The translations under genes were made by a program, and so were the position numbers. This document shows positions 17,215-28,200 of a stretch of 64,000 bases of DNA, piece after piece. The notes beneath the pieces were generated by a model. It did not search any database, was not told the DNA's origin, and was given only the letters and a program-made list of their open reading frames with translations. Origin of the DNA: JAHEFT01 sp963766195. GTDB lineage: Bacteria > Pseudomonadota > Gammaproteobacteria > Xanthomonadales > SZUA-36. How positions within the stretch are numbered: position 1 is the first letter of the stretch; every line of letters begins with the position of its first letter. The stretch is from contig CAVXYY010000005.1 of the NCBI GenBank assembly GCA_963766195.1, forward strand, positions 124,001 to 188,000, in the 5' to 3' direction.

Positions 17215-18618
17215 ATGAACACTCAAACTGTAGTTCCACTGCAGCGGCCGAAAGGAAAAACGGAAAGTAGGGGGCGGAGGGGTGTTTCGAAAGGGCGCTT
17301 TTTGTGCATTTGCCTGGTGCTGTTGCTGATCAGCGGCTGTGCGTCTTACGGCGTGATTCACAATGAGCCGTCCACTGCCAGCGACACGGGAAAACCTTAT
17401 GCCCTGAAAACCTGGGCCCAATCCAATGAAGCCGCGGATTTCGTGTTTATCCTGGCATTCTCCGGTGGTGGGACGCGGGCGGCGGCCATGGCCTACGGCG
17501 TACTCGAAGAGTTGCGCGACACCCCGGTTACAACCGATGGCAAGCAAGGGCGGTTGCTGGACGAAGTCACGCACATCAGTTCGGTTTCCGGGGGGAGTTT
17601 TACATCCGCCTACTACGGCCTCTACGGCGACCGGATTTTTACCGATTTTGAAGACGAATTCCTGCGCAAGGATGTTGAGGGCCATCTGACTGTAAGCGTC
17701 TTACGCCCGATCCACTGGTTCACCCGCAAGGATCGCACCGAACGGGCCATCGAGTATTACAACAAGATCCTGTTTCACGACGCGACGTTTGGCGACATGA
17801 TGCAGCCGGGCCGTCCGATGATCGTCATCAATGCCTCGGACCTTGCCTGGGGTGTCCGGTTCTCCTACATCCAGGATTACTTCAACCTGTTTTGTTCCGA
17901 TATCCGGGAGTATCCGGTCGCAGCGGCGGTTGCCGCATCATCGGCGGTGCCGGTGGTGTTCAACCCGGTAGTGGTCGAAAACTTTTCAGGCTGCCCCGAA
18001 TTTCATCCGAATCCCCAGGCACTGGCGATGTCGAAACAGAACAACGAGCTGGCAGAAACGCTCCAGGGCCTGGAATCGTACAACGACAAGACAGACCGCA
18101 AGTACATCCACTTTGTTGACGGCGGCATCACCGACAACATGGGATTGCGTGCGATGAGCGATGTCATTGCCGTGGCCGGCGGCCCCACGGAAATGCTCAA
18201 CAAGATGGAAAGGAAAGTTCCGCGCCATATCGTGATGCTTTCCGTCAATGCCTCCACTGAAAAGCGGTCGGAAATGGACAGGAGTACCAAGCAACCTTCC
18301 ATGCTGGCTGCCATGAACGCGATGACCGACGTGCAGTTGCACCGTTATAACGCAGCCACCGTGGATAGCGTCCGGGAGCATCTGGCTCAATGGGCGAAAC
18401 AGGTATCTACACCCGAGCAAGAGGTCAAATCCTACTTCATCGAAGTGACATTCGAAGAGGTTGCTGACCCGCAGCTGAAGTTGTTCCTGAACAAGGTGCC
18501 TACTTCGTTCGACCTGACAGACGAGCAAGTGGACAGCCTGATCAAGAGCGCCCGCGAACTGGTGCGCGCAGACCCGGAATTTCAGCAACTGCTCAAGGAC
18601 CTCGCCAACCCGCAGTAG
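17215..18618 (+). CDS. Patatin-like phospholipase lipoprotein
   Basis: The 467-residue protein has a basic N-terminus, a hydrophobic segment and a lipobox LISGC (Cys42), so it should be a lipid-anchored envelope protein. The patatin domain shows the oxyanion loop SGGGTRAA at 83-90, the nucleophile in ISSVSGGS (Ser125) and the dyad Asp302 in VDGGITDN. It probably hydrolyses acyl lipids in the outer envelope. It differs from the RssA-type and NTE-type patatins elsewhere in the window by its lipoprotein signal and long insertions. It is followed at 37 bases by a convergent TPR gene. Confidence 0.88.
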   Translation: MNTQTVVPLQRPKGKTESRGRRGVSKGRFLCICLVLLLISGCASYGVIHNEPSTASDTGKPYALKTWAQSNEAADFVFILAFSGGGTRAAAMAYGVLEELRDTPVTTDGKQGRLLDEVTHISSVSGGSFTSAYYGLYGDRIFTDFEDEFLRKDVEGHLTVSVLRPIHWFTRKDRTERAIEYYNKILFHDATFGDMMQPGRPMIVINASDLAWGVRFSYIQDYFNLFCSDIREYPVAAAVAASSAVPVVFNPVVVENFSGCPEFHPNPQALAMSKQNNELAETLQGLESYNDKTDRKYIHFVDGGITDNMGLRAMSDVIAVAGGPTEMLNKMERKVPRHIVMLSVNASTEKRSEMDRSTKQPSMLAAMNAMTDVQLHRYNAATVDSVREHLAQWAKQVSTPEQEVKSYFIEVTFEEVADPQLKLFLNKVPTSFDLTDEQVDSLIKSARELVRADPEFQQLLKDLANPQ

Positions 18619-18655
18619 ATACCTGCATCGAGGCTGCAAACACGCCACGTGAGCC

Positions 18656-20203
18656 TTACCTGGAAAGGGTTTCGATAAACGCCTGGTAACGGGGGTGATT
18701 GCGGATGGGATCAAGGTCGGCATCGTTTTCGATCCAACTGCGCGATTGGATGGAGTTTTCCAAAAGGTCCAATGCCTTGTCAATTTCCCCAATGCCTGAA
18801 TAATAGCAGGCCACGTTATAGTGGGTAGCGGCGTCGTTTTCGCCCAACTCCAGCGCACGCCTGGCCCACTGCCCTGCCTTTTCATGCTCATCCAGCACAG
18901 TCAGGGCGCCCAGGCCAAGATAGTGGGCCCGCGGGTTGTCCGGGTAATCCTCCAGGTGTTGCTCAATCCGCGCAATGGCTACGGTGGCGGAATGCCGGGC
19001 ACTGTCAAAATCACCCAATCGCTTGTATGAGGCCAGGGCCAGCACCGGGCTCTCCCAGTCTTCCGGGTCGAGTTCGGTCGCTTTTGCGAAGTATTCCAGT
19101 TCCTTTTGCTTGTGTCCCTGGTGATGGGCGGTCCTGGCTAGCCAGTGCCAGATCCGGACCTGGGTCGGGTCGAGTTCCAGGGCTTTCTGAAAAGCTTTCT
19201 CTGCATCTGCATAGCTTTGGCAGGCCATCTGGGCGAAACCCCTGGCAAGGTGGCTGCCAGCCAGGTCGGGGGCCAACGCCATGGCCTTTTCACTGGCCCG
19301 GTCGGCGCCTCGTTGGGCCGCTTCACCGCCGCCCAGGAAAATCGCTGAGGTGGCGTTTACCTCGGCCAGGCTGATCCAGGCACGGATGAATTCAGGATCA
19401 AGTTCCACCGCTTTTTCAAACAGCAACCGGGCCTGGTCGACATCGTGACTGGCGTAAGTGATGGTGTTACCCCGGCCACGCAGGAAGTATTCATAGGCCT
19501 TGGCGTTCTTTGTCGTCGGGGCAATGTGTACACCAACAACCAGTTTCAATTTCAGGGCTTCCAGGATACGCGTCGCAATATCGTCCTGGATTTCAAAGAT
19601 ATCGCTCAACTCCCGGTCGTACGTTTCCGACCAAAGTGTTGAATCGTTCTTGACCCCGATGAGCTTGGCGCTGATCCGTACCCGGTTTCCGGCTTTGCGC
19701 ACGCTGCCCTCTAACACATGGCCTACGTTCAGTTTTTCCGATACTTCGTCCAGGTTGGCGTCTTTGCCCTTGAAGGCGAAACTGGAAGTTCGGGATGCAA
19801 CCCGGAGGTTTGGAATACAGGTAAGAACGTTCAGCAGTTCATCGGTAAGTCCATCACAGAAGTGTTCCTGGTCCTGTTCCGCGCTGAGGTCGGGAAATGG
19901 CAGGACCGCGATCGAAAGGTCCCTGGTCAGCGTGTTTTGAACGGGCATGGAAGCCGGGGTTTCCCTGACAGGATCGGTTCGCTCTATACCCCCCGGCGTG
20001 ACGTCGAACACCCAGGCCAGAACCAGTGCCACCGGAAAACCGATCGCCAGCAGGCCCAGCGCCAGCGTGATGGACCAATCGGGCAGGCCGAGGGCGGGAA
20101 AGATGACGTCGGCAAGTTGCAAAACCAGCCAGGCTATGACCAGGTAAGCAATGCTCACCTTGACGACGTGACGTTTTCTCAGCTCTTGGAAGAACCCTTT
20201 CAT
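18656..20203 (-). CDS. Membrane-anchored TolB-like/TPR protein
   Basis: The 515-residue protein begins with two membrane helices (VVKVSIAYLVIAWLVLQLA and a second near ITLALGLLAIGFP), then a FlgO/TolB-N-like domain starting SIAVLPFPDLSAEQDQEHF with LEGSVRKAGNRVRISA, then at least five TPR repeats to the C-terminus. Such proteins are often the membrane part of adenylate-cyclase-like or CadC-like systems, but there is no cyclase and no DNA-binding domain here. The central domain is closely related to that of the regulator at 62407. The start ATG at 20203 is preferred because it follows a TATAAT at leaderless spacing and begins MKGFFQELRKRHVVKV, typical of the family. Confidence 0.85.
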   Translation of the reverse strand: MKGFFQELRKRHVVKVSIAYLVIAWLVLQLADVIFPALGLPDWSITLALGLLAIGFPVALVLAWVFDVTPGGIERTDPVRETPASMPVQNTLTRDLSIAVLPFPDLSAEQDQEHFCDGLTDELLNVLTCIPNLRVASRTSSFAFKGKDANLDEVSEKLNVGHVLEGSVRKAGNRVRISAKLIGVKNDSTLWSETYDRELSDIFEIQDDIATRILEALKLKLVVGVHIAPTTKNAKAYEYFLRGRGNTITYASHDVDQARLLFEKAVELDPEFIRAWISLAEVNATSAIFLGGGEAAQRGADRASEKAMALAPDLAGSHLARGFAQMACQSYADAEKAFQKALELDPTQVRIWHWLARTAHHQGHKQKELEYFAKATELDPEDWESPVLALASYKRLGDFDSARHSATVAIARIEQHLEDYPDNPRAHYLGLGALTVLDEHEKAGQWARRALELGENDAATHYNVACYYSGIGEIDKALDLLENSIQSRSWIENDADLDPIRNHPRYQAFIETLSR

Positions 20204-20209
20204 TCCAGC

Positions 20210-20215
20210 ATTATA
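20210..20215 (-). promoter_or_regulatory. TATAAT placed for a leaderless start
   Basis: On the minus strand a perfect TATAAT is followed by six bases and then the ATG of the membrane TPR gene. The opposite gene at 20268 starts only 65 bases away and has its own GGAG ribosome binding site. Confidence 0.45.
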
Positions 20216-20267
20216 AGGATTTGGCGCTGAAACAGGGCCAAATCTTGCAACCCGGAGCAATCAAACC

Positions 20268-20735
20268 ATGAAGAAACTTTTGGCTTTTCTCGTCGTGCTG
20301 TCAATGACGATCAGCGCAGCAGCCAGTGCCACTCCTGCCAGTGTTATTTCTGATGAAGAGGTGCTCACACAAATGCTCAATGAATTTCTCGCGGGCGCTT
20401 CGGTCAACGATGTGGCTGCCCACGAACGTTTCTGGGCTGACGACCTGGTTTACACCTCGTCAAGAGGTTTGCGTTATGGCAAGGCGGATATCCTGGCCGG
20501 TCTGACCTCAGGGGAAGAGACAGCCACGGAAGAACCGCCTGTCGTCTATTCGGCTGAAGACATCCGCATCCGTATTTATGGTGATACGGCGGTTGTGGCC
20601 TTCAGGCTGCTGGGCACGGTGCAGGTCGATCCCCCGGAACTTCTACAGTATTTCAACACCGGCACTTTCTTGAAGCGAAACGGTGAATGGTGGGTGGTCG
20701 CCTGGCAGGCAACCGTGATCCCGCCGGTGGAATAG
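20268..20735 (+). CDS. Exported NTF2-like (DUF4440) protein
   Basis: The product of 155 residues has a signal peptide (cleavage near ASATPAS) and an NTF2-like/DUF4440 domain: MLNEFLAGASVNDVAAHERFWADDLVYTSS is broken by ladder strands and ends with NTGTFLKRNGEWWVVAWQAT. This fold is a cone-shaped pocket used by enzymes and ligand binders; no catalytic residues can be assigned. It is divergent from the membrane TPR gene and could share regulation with it. A GGAG lies 10-11 bases before the ATG. Confidence 0.82.
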   Translation: MKKLLAFLVVLSMTISAAASATPASVISDEEVLTQMLNEFLAGASVNDVAAHERFWADDLVYTSSRGLRYGKADILAGLTSGEETATEEPPVVYSAEDIRIRIYGDTAVVAFRLLGTVQVDPPELLQYFNTGTFLKRNGEWWVVAWQATVIPPVE

Positions 20736-20803
20736 CGGCCCGTGCACCGCGTGGGTGTCCAAGCCGGGACGATGAGCTCCGCAGCCCGGGAACCTTTCAA
20801 ACT

Positions 20804-21250
20804 TCATGACAACCAGAGCTCCAGCACTTCATCTCCATGCGAATCAAAGGCGCCGGTGGATTTCCACCCCAGGTGTCGATAGAAACCGTACGAGCGGGAA
20901 GCCGGATCGGGCGAACACCCCAGAAAGGCTCTTTTGAAGCCGAGCGCCTGCAGATCCCGCAGCATTTTCCCGAGAAGCTCACGGCCAAACCCCTTTCCCT
21001 CGTGTTCCGGCAACAAGGCGAGCACGGCAATCTCCCCGGTCTTCCGGATGGCGAAGCAGTAGCCCGCAATTTCCTGATCGACCAGGCAGACACGGCCGGG
21101 CAAAGCGCCGGACTGGATATCTTCCCGCCACGAATCAACGGTGATTCCGTATTCGGCCAGTCTCTCTGCCGAAACGGCGTTTTCACGGGTTCTTCCCCGG
21201 ATCTCCACGCAGGCAGCAGCATCTGCCGGTATCGCGGGACGGATGGTCAT
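20804..21250 (-). CDS. GNAT family N-acetyltransferase
   Basis: The 148-residue protein is one GNAT domain. Motif A reads IAVLALLPEHEGKGFGRELL, with the pyrophosphate loop of acetyl-CoA in EGKGFG, and motif B GFYRHLGWKSTG follows. The substrate is unknown. It ends about 70 bases before nothing annotated on that side and begins 14 bases after the small lipoprotein gene ends, so the lipoprotein and GNAT genes are probably one transcript. Confidence 0.87.
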   Translation of the reverse strand: MTIRPAIPADAAACVEIRGRTRENAVSAERLAEYGITVDSWREDIQSGALPGRVCLVDQEIAGYCFAIRKTGEIAVLALLPEHEGKGFGRELLGKMLRDLQALGFKRAFLGCSPDPASRSYGFYRHLGWKSTGAFDSHGDEVLELWLS

Positions 21251-21263
21251 GGGCGGGGGCGGA

Positions 21264-21650
21264 TCACGGGCAGGGCGAAGGGCTGCAGACCTTCACGCTA
21301 TCAGCGTTCGCTATCAGTACGACAAGGGCTGCGATTCCCAGCGCTCCAAGGATGTAAGTCCAGGCATCGCCGTTGCTTTTAGCCTCCGGGTTTTCGACCC
21401 GCAGACTTTTCATGTCTTCAAAACGGAAAAACCCGGAGTTTCCACCGATGCCGTCTTCGTTCATCTCGGTGACCCGGAATTTGCTGGTGCGATGGTCCAG
21501 TGTTTTGACCTCTACCAGGCTTCCATAATCGACGCCCCTTGCGGCGGAATACTTGATGGCGTTTTCAACGTTTACTGTTTGCATGGTGGAACAGGCGGCC
21601 AGGTTGAACAGCATCAGGCACAGGAAATAGTGTTTGAAAAAGCGACGCAT
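21264..21650 (-). CDS. Small lipoprotein with C-terminal membrane helix
   Basis: The 128-residue protein has a lipoprotein signal with lipobox NLAAC near residue 20. The mature part contains KYSAARGVDYGSLVEVKTLD, a small beta-rich segment, and a hydrophobic helix AWTYILGALGIAALVVLIAN near the C-terminus. I do not recognise the family. It is upstream of the GNAT gene on the same strand with a 13-base gap. Envelope location is well supported, function is not. Confidence 0.75.
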   Translation of the reverse strand: MRRFFKHYFLCLMLFNLAACSTMQTVNVENAIKYSAARGVDYGSLVEVKTLDHRTSKFRVTEMNEDGIGGNSGFFRFEDMKSLRVENPEAKSNGDAWTYILGALGIAALVVLIANADSVKVCSPSPCP

Positions 21651-21717
21651 CGGGCAATCCGGTAATTGTTAGGCTGGCTTGATTGTAAATGCCAAACAGG
21701 TCGAAGAGAAACGAAAA

Positions 21718-21735
21718 CCCCGCCATGCGGCGGGG
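21718..21735 (-). terminator. Terminator of the small membrane protein gene
   Basis: A 7-bp perfect stem CCCCGCC/GGCGGGG with a 4-base loop. Read on the minus strand it is followed by TTTTCGTTTC, and it lies about 30 bases after the stop codon of the gene at 21768-22001. Confidence 0.75.
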
Positions 21736-21767
21736 TAAGGAGGGAGATTTAAGTGCTTGAGCGAGAA

Positions 21768-22001
21768 TCAGTAGGCGCTCCGGTAGTAGTCCCGGCGCCA
21801 GCGCTCCGGTTTTTCATACATGGCCGCATCGATGATGGACCACAGATGGATGATCCAGCCGAGCAGGATCAGCCACAACAGGGCCGTCATCAGGAACATC
21901 ACGCCGGCCAGCAGCCAGCGGCCCTGCAGTAACTGGCCAAGGCCAGGAATAAAAAAGCTCGCCAACGCTGCAATCACGTTTCCGCAGGATCCACTTCCCA
22001 T
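21768..22001 (-). CDS. Small membrane protein with two helices
   Basis: The 77-residue protein contains two adjacent hydrophobic helices (VIAALASFFIPGLGQLLQG and ALLWLILLGWIIHLWSII) and a basic tail. The PGLGQLLQGRW turn is the hallmark of the TM2/YMGG-like small membrane proteins in which a glycine-rich loop joins the helices. A GAAGGAGG ribosome binding site precedes the ATG, and a terminator follows the gene. It is divergent from the large fusion gene at 22264. Function is unknown. Confidence 0.8.
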   Translation of the reverse strand: MGSGSCGNVIAALASFFIPGLGQLLQGRWLLAGVMFLMTALLWLILLGWIIHLWSIIDAAMYEKPERWRRDYYRSAY

Positions 22002-22263
22002 CGTTTGCCTCCTTCAAATACTCGCAAGGTAATAGATGCAGAATTCGTGCCAGCCCCTGGGGCGGTTGTACTGCGGGTCGATTACCGTGCGAGGCGCCGG
22101 AGGTGGTCTGATTGGCAGCTTTTTGGCAAATTCAGCCACCGCATGGCGCTTCGTCCCGGCGGTGGTGAAATTTATCGCCTGACTCATGTCATTGTTGGGA
22201 TGCTGACCGCCTAGTACAGTTCAAACCCACCGACTACGGACGTGCGAGACGGACGCTTAGGCC

Positions 22264-25200
22264 ATGCCGCAAGCTTTTTTGGAGTTCATTCGAGGCAGGA
22301 TCAAAAAGCGTCAGCGATGGAACGCGAATAATGCCGGCGCCTTCCTCCAGGAAGGATGGGTGATCGCCAACCACATACTGGTTTCCTTCCATGTCGCTTT
22401 TATCTCATCGGTGCTCGCGATACCTGACGACCTGACCACCCGATCCGAGGTGCTGCGATTTATTTTCATGAGTCCGGAGACGATCACTTCGGCACTCCTT
22501 ACTTACCTGACGTTCCATTCTTCGATTGCCCTTCATGAACTTGGCCATTTTCTCGAGGCGGCCCGCCAGAGGGCGCTTACCGACTCCATTCAGGATGGAG
22601 TGGATGCCCGGTTGGCGCAACCGCCGGCAAGGCGTTTTCGTTACCTGGCGGGGCTGTTTTTGGGAATTCCTTACGGCCGCGCGACCGGTATCAAGCGCGA
22701 GGGTCTGAATTTCTATCCCGATGCACCCTATAACCTGGCGGTCGCTGCTGCAGGTCCGCGGGCCAGCCTTCACGCCTCGCGTATTTCGTTGCCCCTGGCA
22801 ATCATCTTTCTGATTCTCGGCCTGTTGCTTGACCAGCCTGCTGCGCTGTTTCTCGGGCGTTTTTTACTCGGCTTGGGGCTGGTCACGGGCCTTGATTTCC
22901 TGTTGGCGGACCCCGGTAAATATCGTGCATTCCGGCGCCGTGAACGGCTGGCCGGCGATACAGCCGCTACGGTGCCTTCCGCTGACAGCTGGCTGGCCAG
23001 CGTCGGAAAAGCCAAGCGCCGAATTGTCGAGCACAGCATGCAGGAGGCTACCCATCCGCGCCTCGGCGCAGTGCGGGCGCCATGGCAATTTCGCAACTGT
23101 GGCATGGGCGGGCGGCATACCGAGAAGGAATACCCGGAATCAAATATCAGCATGCAGGAGGCGATGTTCCTGATCCTCGGCGCCGTCGATTCACAGGAAG
23201 CCCAGGAGATGACCGTACGCCTGCAGAATCGCCTCAAGGAAATACTCGAAAAAGCCGAGGGCTGCAGGGTAATGGGGATCGGGCTTGAGGGGGGGCTGGC
23301 GCCCTACGTTGACCGGGGTGATTACGAACTTCCCGAATTGCGCCTGTGGTCGATGATGAAGCAGGCGATAAAAGAGTGCGGCTACCAGCCCGGTGTGGAC
23401 GTGGCGATTGCCCTGGATCCCGCCCTGTCGGAGCTTGAAACAGCCTATCGCGAAGAATTCGATATGCCCGACAGCATTGGCATGTACCTGTTCTGGCGGG
23501 ACCATTCCAAGAAGGTAATGGACCGGGAGGCCGTCCTGGCCGTGTATGAAAAGGCCATGGGTGACTATGACATCCCGATTCTTTCGATTGAGGACGGGTT
23601 TTCCGAAAACGACGAACAGGGTTGGCGCCTGCTGCTGGAAAAGCTGGGTGATCGCATCCTGGTCATTGGCGATGACCTGGTTACAACCAATGACCGCAGC
23701 ATCGAACTGGCGGCAGGACAGGGCTTGATCAATGCGGTACTGGTCAAGGCGAACCAGATCGGAACCCTGTATGAAACCCTGCTGGCTATCCTCGTTACCC
23801 TGGGCAAGAACCTGGAATTGGTCGTGTCTCATCGATCGAAAAGCCCAAACGACGATATGGAAGCACATATCGCCCTGGCCACCAACGCGCTGGGGCTGAA
23901 GTGCGGCGGCGGCGCCAATACCGAACGGCTGGTCAAATACCAGGCCGTGGCCACGCAAATGGAGCGCGTCATCGAAGCGGCGGTAGGTGAGCCGAACCTG
24001 CCGGAATTTGCAATCGTTGATCGTTTGCGGGCACGGGAAGAGCCCACCAATGCCGGAATTCCCACGGTGGGTGTGGATGTGCACCTGTCTTTGCCCGGCG
24101 GAAGCGGCGACAGCCGCGTGCGTGTGTCCTTTCACGGGGCAACCCCCTTGGGCACCTCTTCCGGTTCGGGTGAAGCGGTACACCTGGTTGACGCAACCTT
24201 CGAACGTGCCGAGTACCGCGAGGCCGTGGACAAGCACGCGGACCTGCTGGAGGAAGTGGAAGCTGGCGTGTTCGGATTCAAAAAAAACGTCGGACGGGCA
24301 CAGGTGGAGTCTACCGGGGATGAAGCTTTACTTGAACTTTTCAGGCGCGCCAGCCGCTATGGCGGAAAAGGCTGTCTGTACGCGGTTGACCATGTTCACG
24401 AATTTGCCGCACCTTTGTTCGAGGGGCGAAACCTGGCCGACTGGAACCTGTTCGACATCGATCGCGCCCTGCTGAATTTGGAGCTTTCAACGGCGAAACG
24501 GCGCGGAAAGCTGGCCGAAGGCGCAGACAGCGAGAGTGAAGTCCGCGTGATGCAGCGCAAGCAAAACCTGGGCATGAATGCGATCCTGTCCATTTCCCTA
24601 GCCCTGGCCCGGGGTGTGGCGCACGTCCGCGGCCAGGATCTCTACGAGTTTCTGCGAGAAGAATTACTGGTGATCATCGAACGGCTTGCCGCCGTCCACC
24701 GGGTGACCATTCACGGAAGCCGTTTCGAGGATTACCTGGCCGCTTTGCGCGAAGTGGCTGCGAAACTCGAGGATCAGGGCCTGTTGCTGCACGAGGCGCT
24801 GAGAGAACTGACCGGAATCTATGAAAAGCACGAAGGCCGGCCCCCCGTTCCGGCGTCCCGGGTCCCTGTCCGGAAAGTCTCAACCAGCCGGGAGCCGACT
24901 TTCCAGGAACAGGAACGTGAGCACATTGCCGCCCTGGACCGGGCATTGATCACCAGCTTCGGACCGGATTGTGCAGGGGATGACTACCGCGCTGCTCTGC
25001 GCACCTACCTGAAAACCATGGGATTCCTGCACCGCCGGTACCGGATGTTTGAAATCGCCAATCACCGCATTTTCAGGTCTGGCGACAGCCTGATCGTGCC
25101 GTACGATGCGCATGGCCGCCTGTCGATTCACGATGTTAACCGGGAGTCAACCCGGGTGATCGCCGAAGTGCGGCTGCCCCAGGGTACGCTGGTCACGGAT

Positions 25201-28200
25201 GAGCTGATCGCCAGGCTGAGTGGCCAGCAGGGCGAAGTGATCGACCTGGAGCAGGAAATCTACCATCTGCACATCGACGACACGCCTGCCATTATGGTTA
25301 CGCGTCTGCGCGACCTGGCACGCTTGCTGCGGCGCCTGAATACCTGCGGCAGCCGCCACGAGGCAGTCTACCTGCTGCGTTTCCTGGTTGCGCGCTTGTG
25401 CAGTGCTTCATATCGCGGCCTTACCGGGGCCAAGAATCTGAAGCCGGAAATTGTCCAGGTTCGTAATGAACTGATTGAATTCATGAACGGCCCGTTCGCC
25501 CGGCGCCTGCGCCTGTCCACAAGGATCCTGGTGCGCAGTATTTCAGGGCTCGTGTCCCGGCCCAAGTTGATTGACGAAGTGTGGCAGGACACGATCGACC
25601 TTTCCGAGGTCCATGTTCGCGGCAGCACCATCGCCAACGAGATTCGCAGGAGCACCCATCATGCAATGGGGAAACAGACCCTCGATCTCGCCCGGGCTTA
25701 CCTGGAATGGCTGCAAACGGGTGAGGCGGTGTTTCCAGACCCCGGCCGTGAAATTCCGACCGAAGCAGACGAGTCCGCCCGCTCGAACAGCCAGGTGCTG
25801 GCACTGGTTGAGCGAATTGTCAGCGACCTCGGGCAACTGTTGGGAAGTTCGCAAATGGCGGCGCGGATCGAAGAATGGCGCGAAGCTTATACGCACGAGT
25901 TGTTGTCCTGTGAATCCACCAACTCGCTGGAAGAAGAGCTCGAATCCCTGCTCGTGAACGGAGTGCATGCTGGCAACCGCTGGGTCTACCAGCACCGCTT
26001 GCGCAGCATGGCCAGCAAGGCGCGCGAAGGCTCCTGGGCAGTTGATGCCCGTGATGCATTTGAAAGCGCCTTATCGGAGTTGCAGAATGAATTGCCGGGA
26101 GAACCGGATTTTCCCACCGACAGGGTTGCAGAGCAGGCACGTTTGGCAGTCGCTGCCTTCAGTCAACGCATTTGCCATGATCACCGCGACAGGCTGTTCA
26201 GCGCACTGGACGAGTTGCTTGACTGCTGCCAGGGCAGCAACCAATTTGAAGTGTTCGAACGCAGTTGTACTTTGCGGCGCCAGTTGAGCAACCTGGTCGG
26301 AAATGGCGTCTTCTCAAGCCAGCGCTATCTTTTACACCAATTGGATTGCGTCCTGGAGGAACTGGGCTTTCTTGCCCTCCGGCACGTTGCATCGGGCTAC
26401 CATGAAAACGGAATGAACCTGGCGGAGTGCCTGCGCATCGTATTCCTGTGTGCCGGCAACCTGGATCGTGATGGTTTGTTCTCACGCGAACTTTGGGATC
26501 TTTCGGCCATGCTGGTTCACCCGGCACGAAAGCCGACCGAACTGCTCGATGTACTCGAGCAAATTCAACGAAACTACCACCGGTTGGTGCTACGGGTGAG
26601 CGAAGCCTACGACGTGATGGCCGAGCACCTGGGCTACAGCGTCAATGAAATGCGCGCGGTTCAGGGTAATTTTCAACGCACCATGCATGACCTGAACAGC
26701 CTGGTCCACTTTTCGGACCTGGCCCGGACCTATGTTTCCGAAAACCTCGAGGCCCTGTCCGGCTTAGGAAGCAGTGTCCTGGGTGATGACCCCTGGGATT
26801 TCGTCCACCTGTCTCATACCGAGGACATCGTGCGACGGGTCGAGGACTGGAAGGCCGTCAGCCTGCAAGCGCGCTACGGCGGGAAAGGTTCCGGTCTGAT
26901 CTACATCGCCTACCTGGGCATACCGACCCGCGATGCGTTTATCATCCCGACCGTTCTGCCACGAATGAACCTCCACAACAGCGAGTCCAGGCGGCTGGAG
27001 CAGGAATTGCTGCGGCACGTGCACGTGCTCGAGCAGGACATCGCTGCCAATGACGGGAGAAAAGTTCGCTTTGGTGATGCCGACGCGCCACTTTTACTTG
27101 CCGTGCGGGGCGGTTCGGTGTTTTCCATGCCCGGGATGCTCACAACCGTGGTGTTCACAGGAATGACGGATGACATTGCACAAGCGCTGGCGCTCGAAGA
27201 CGAATGGTTCGCCTGGGACGCCTACCGTCGCTTCCTGGCTTCTTACGCGGCGGCGGTGTGGCAGCTGGACCTGGAAGAATACGACCTGGTGGAGGAGGCC
27301 AAGCGGCGCCATGGTGTGAACCTCAAGACGGACCTGCCGGGAGCGGCGATGCGCGAGGTCGTTGAAGCCTCCAAGGCTGCCATCCGGGAAGCCGGTCACG
27401 GTAAGTCGCTCGACGCGATTCTCAACGACCCGGAATTGCAATTGAAAAACGCCATGCGGGCAGTTCATGACTCGTGGGAGGGACAGCGGGCGCGACGTTA
27501 TCGCGATATCAAGCACTTGAGCCAGGGCTGGCACACGGCCGTGATTGTCCAGGAAATGGCTTGTGGTAACCGGTCCAATGAGGAAAAGCTCAGGCCGGGT
27601 ATGGACGAAATGCGCATTTCGCTGACCGGCGTGATCCCGCAAACGCGGATGACCACCTCGGGTTTCCGAGTCTTTACCGGAGATGTGAAATTCAGTGCCT
27701 GCGGCGACGACCTGGTGGGTGGGTTGACCGCGGCGCAGTCATTCGAGCCGGTTCAGGAATTACGCTCCCAGGCTCCGATGCTGGAGCGTAAGCTCAACCA
27801 CATCAGCGCCCGCCTCAGGCGCTTTCTCGGCTCGGACGCCGAGATCGAATTTACCGTAGAGCGCGGTGTGCTCAGCGTGCTGCAGACGCGCAGCGCGCAG
27901 CAGGAACATCATTTCAGCCTGCGGACATTCGAAGATCCAGGCCCGGCCGATGGTCGCGGTATCGGGATCAGTGGGGGTGCATTCCTCGGCGTGATCGCTT
28001 TTGACGAGGAGGATGTTGGCCTTCTGAAGGCATCAGGCGCAGTAAAAGAGGCAGGAGCGGACGGCATTCTTTTGCTACTGGAAAACCCGATTCCGGATGA
28101 GATCCCGCTGATCCTGTCGGTGGACGGACTGCTGGCCGCCAGGGGTGGATCGACTTCGCACGCGGCGGTTGCGGTACACGGCATTGACGAGAAGCCATTT

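Noticed and set aside
22770..24237. Long frames antisense to the fusion gene
   Set aside because: The plus strand has the enolase motifs; the antisense frames have no start signals or homology.
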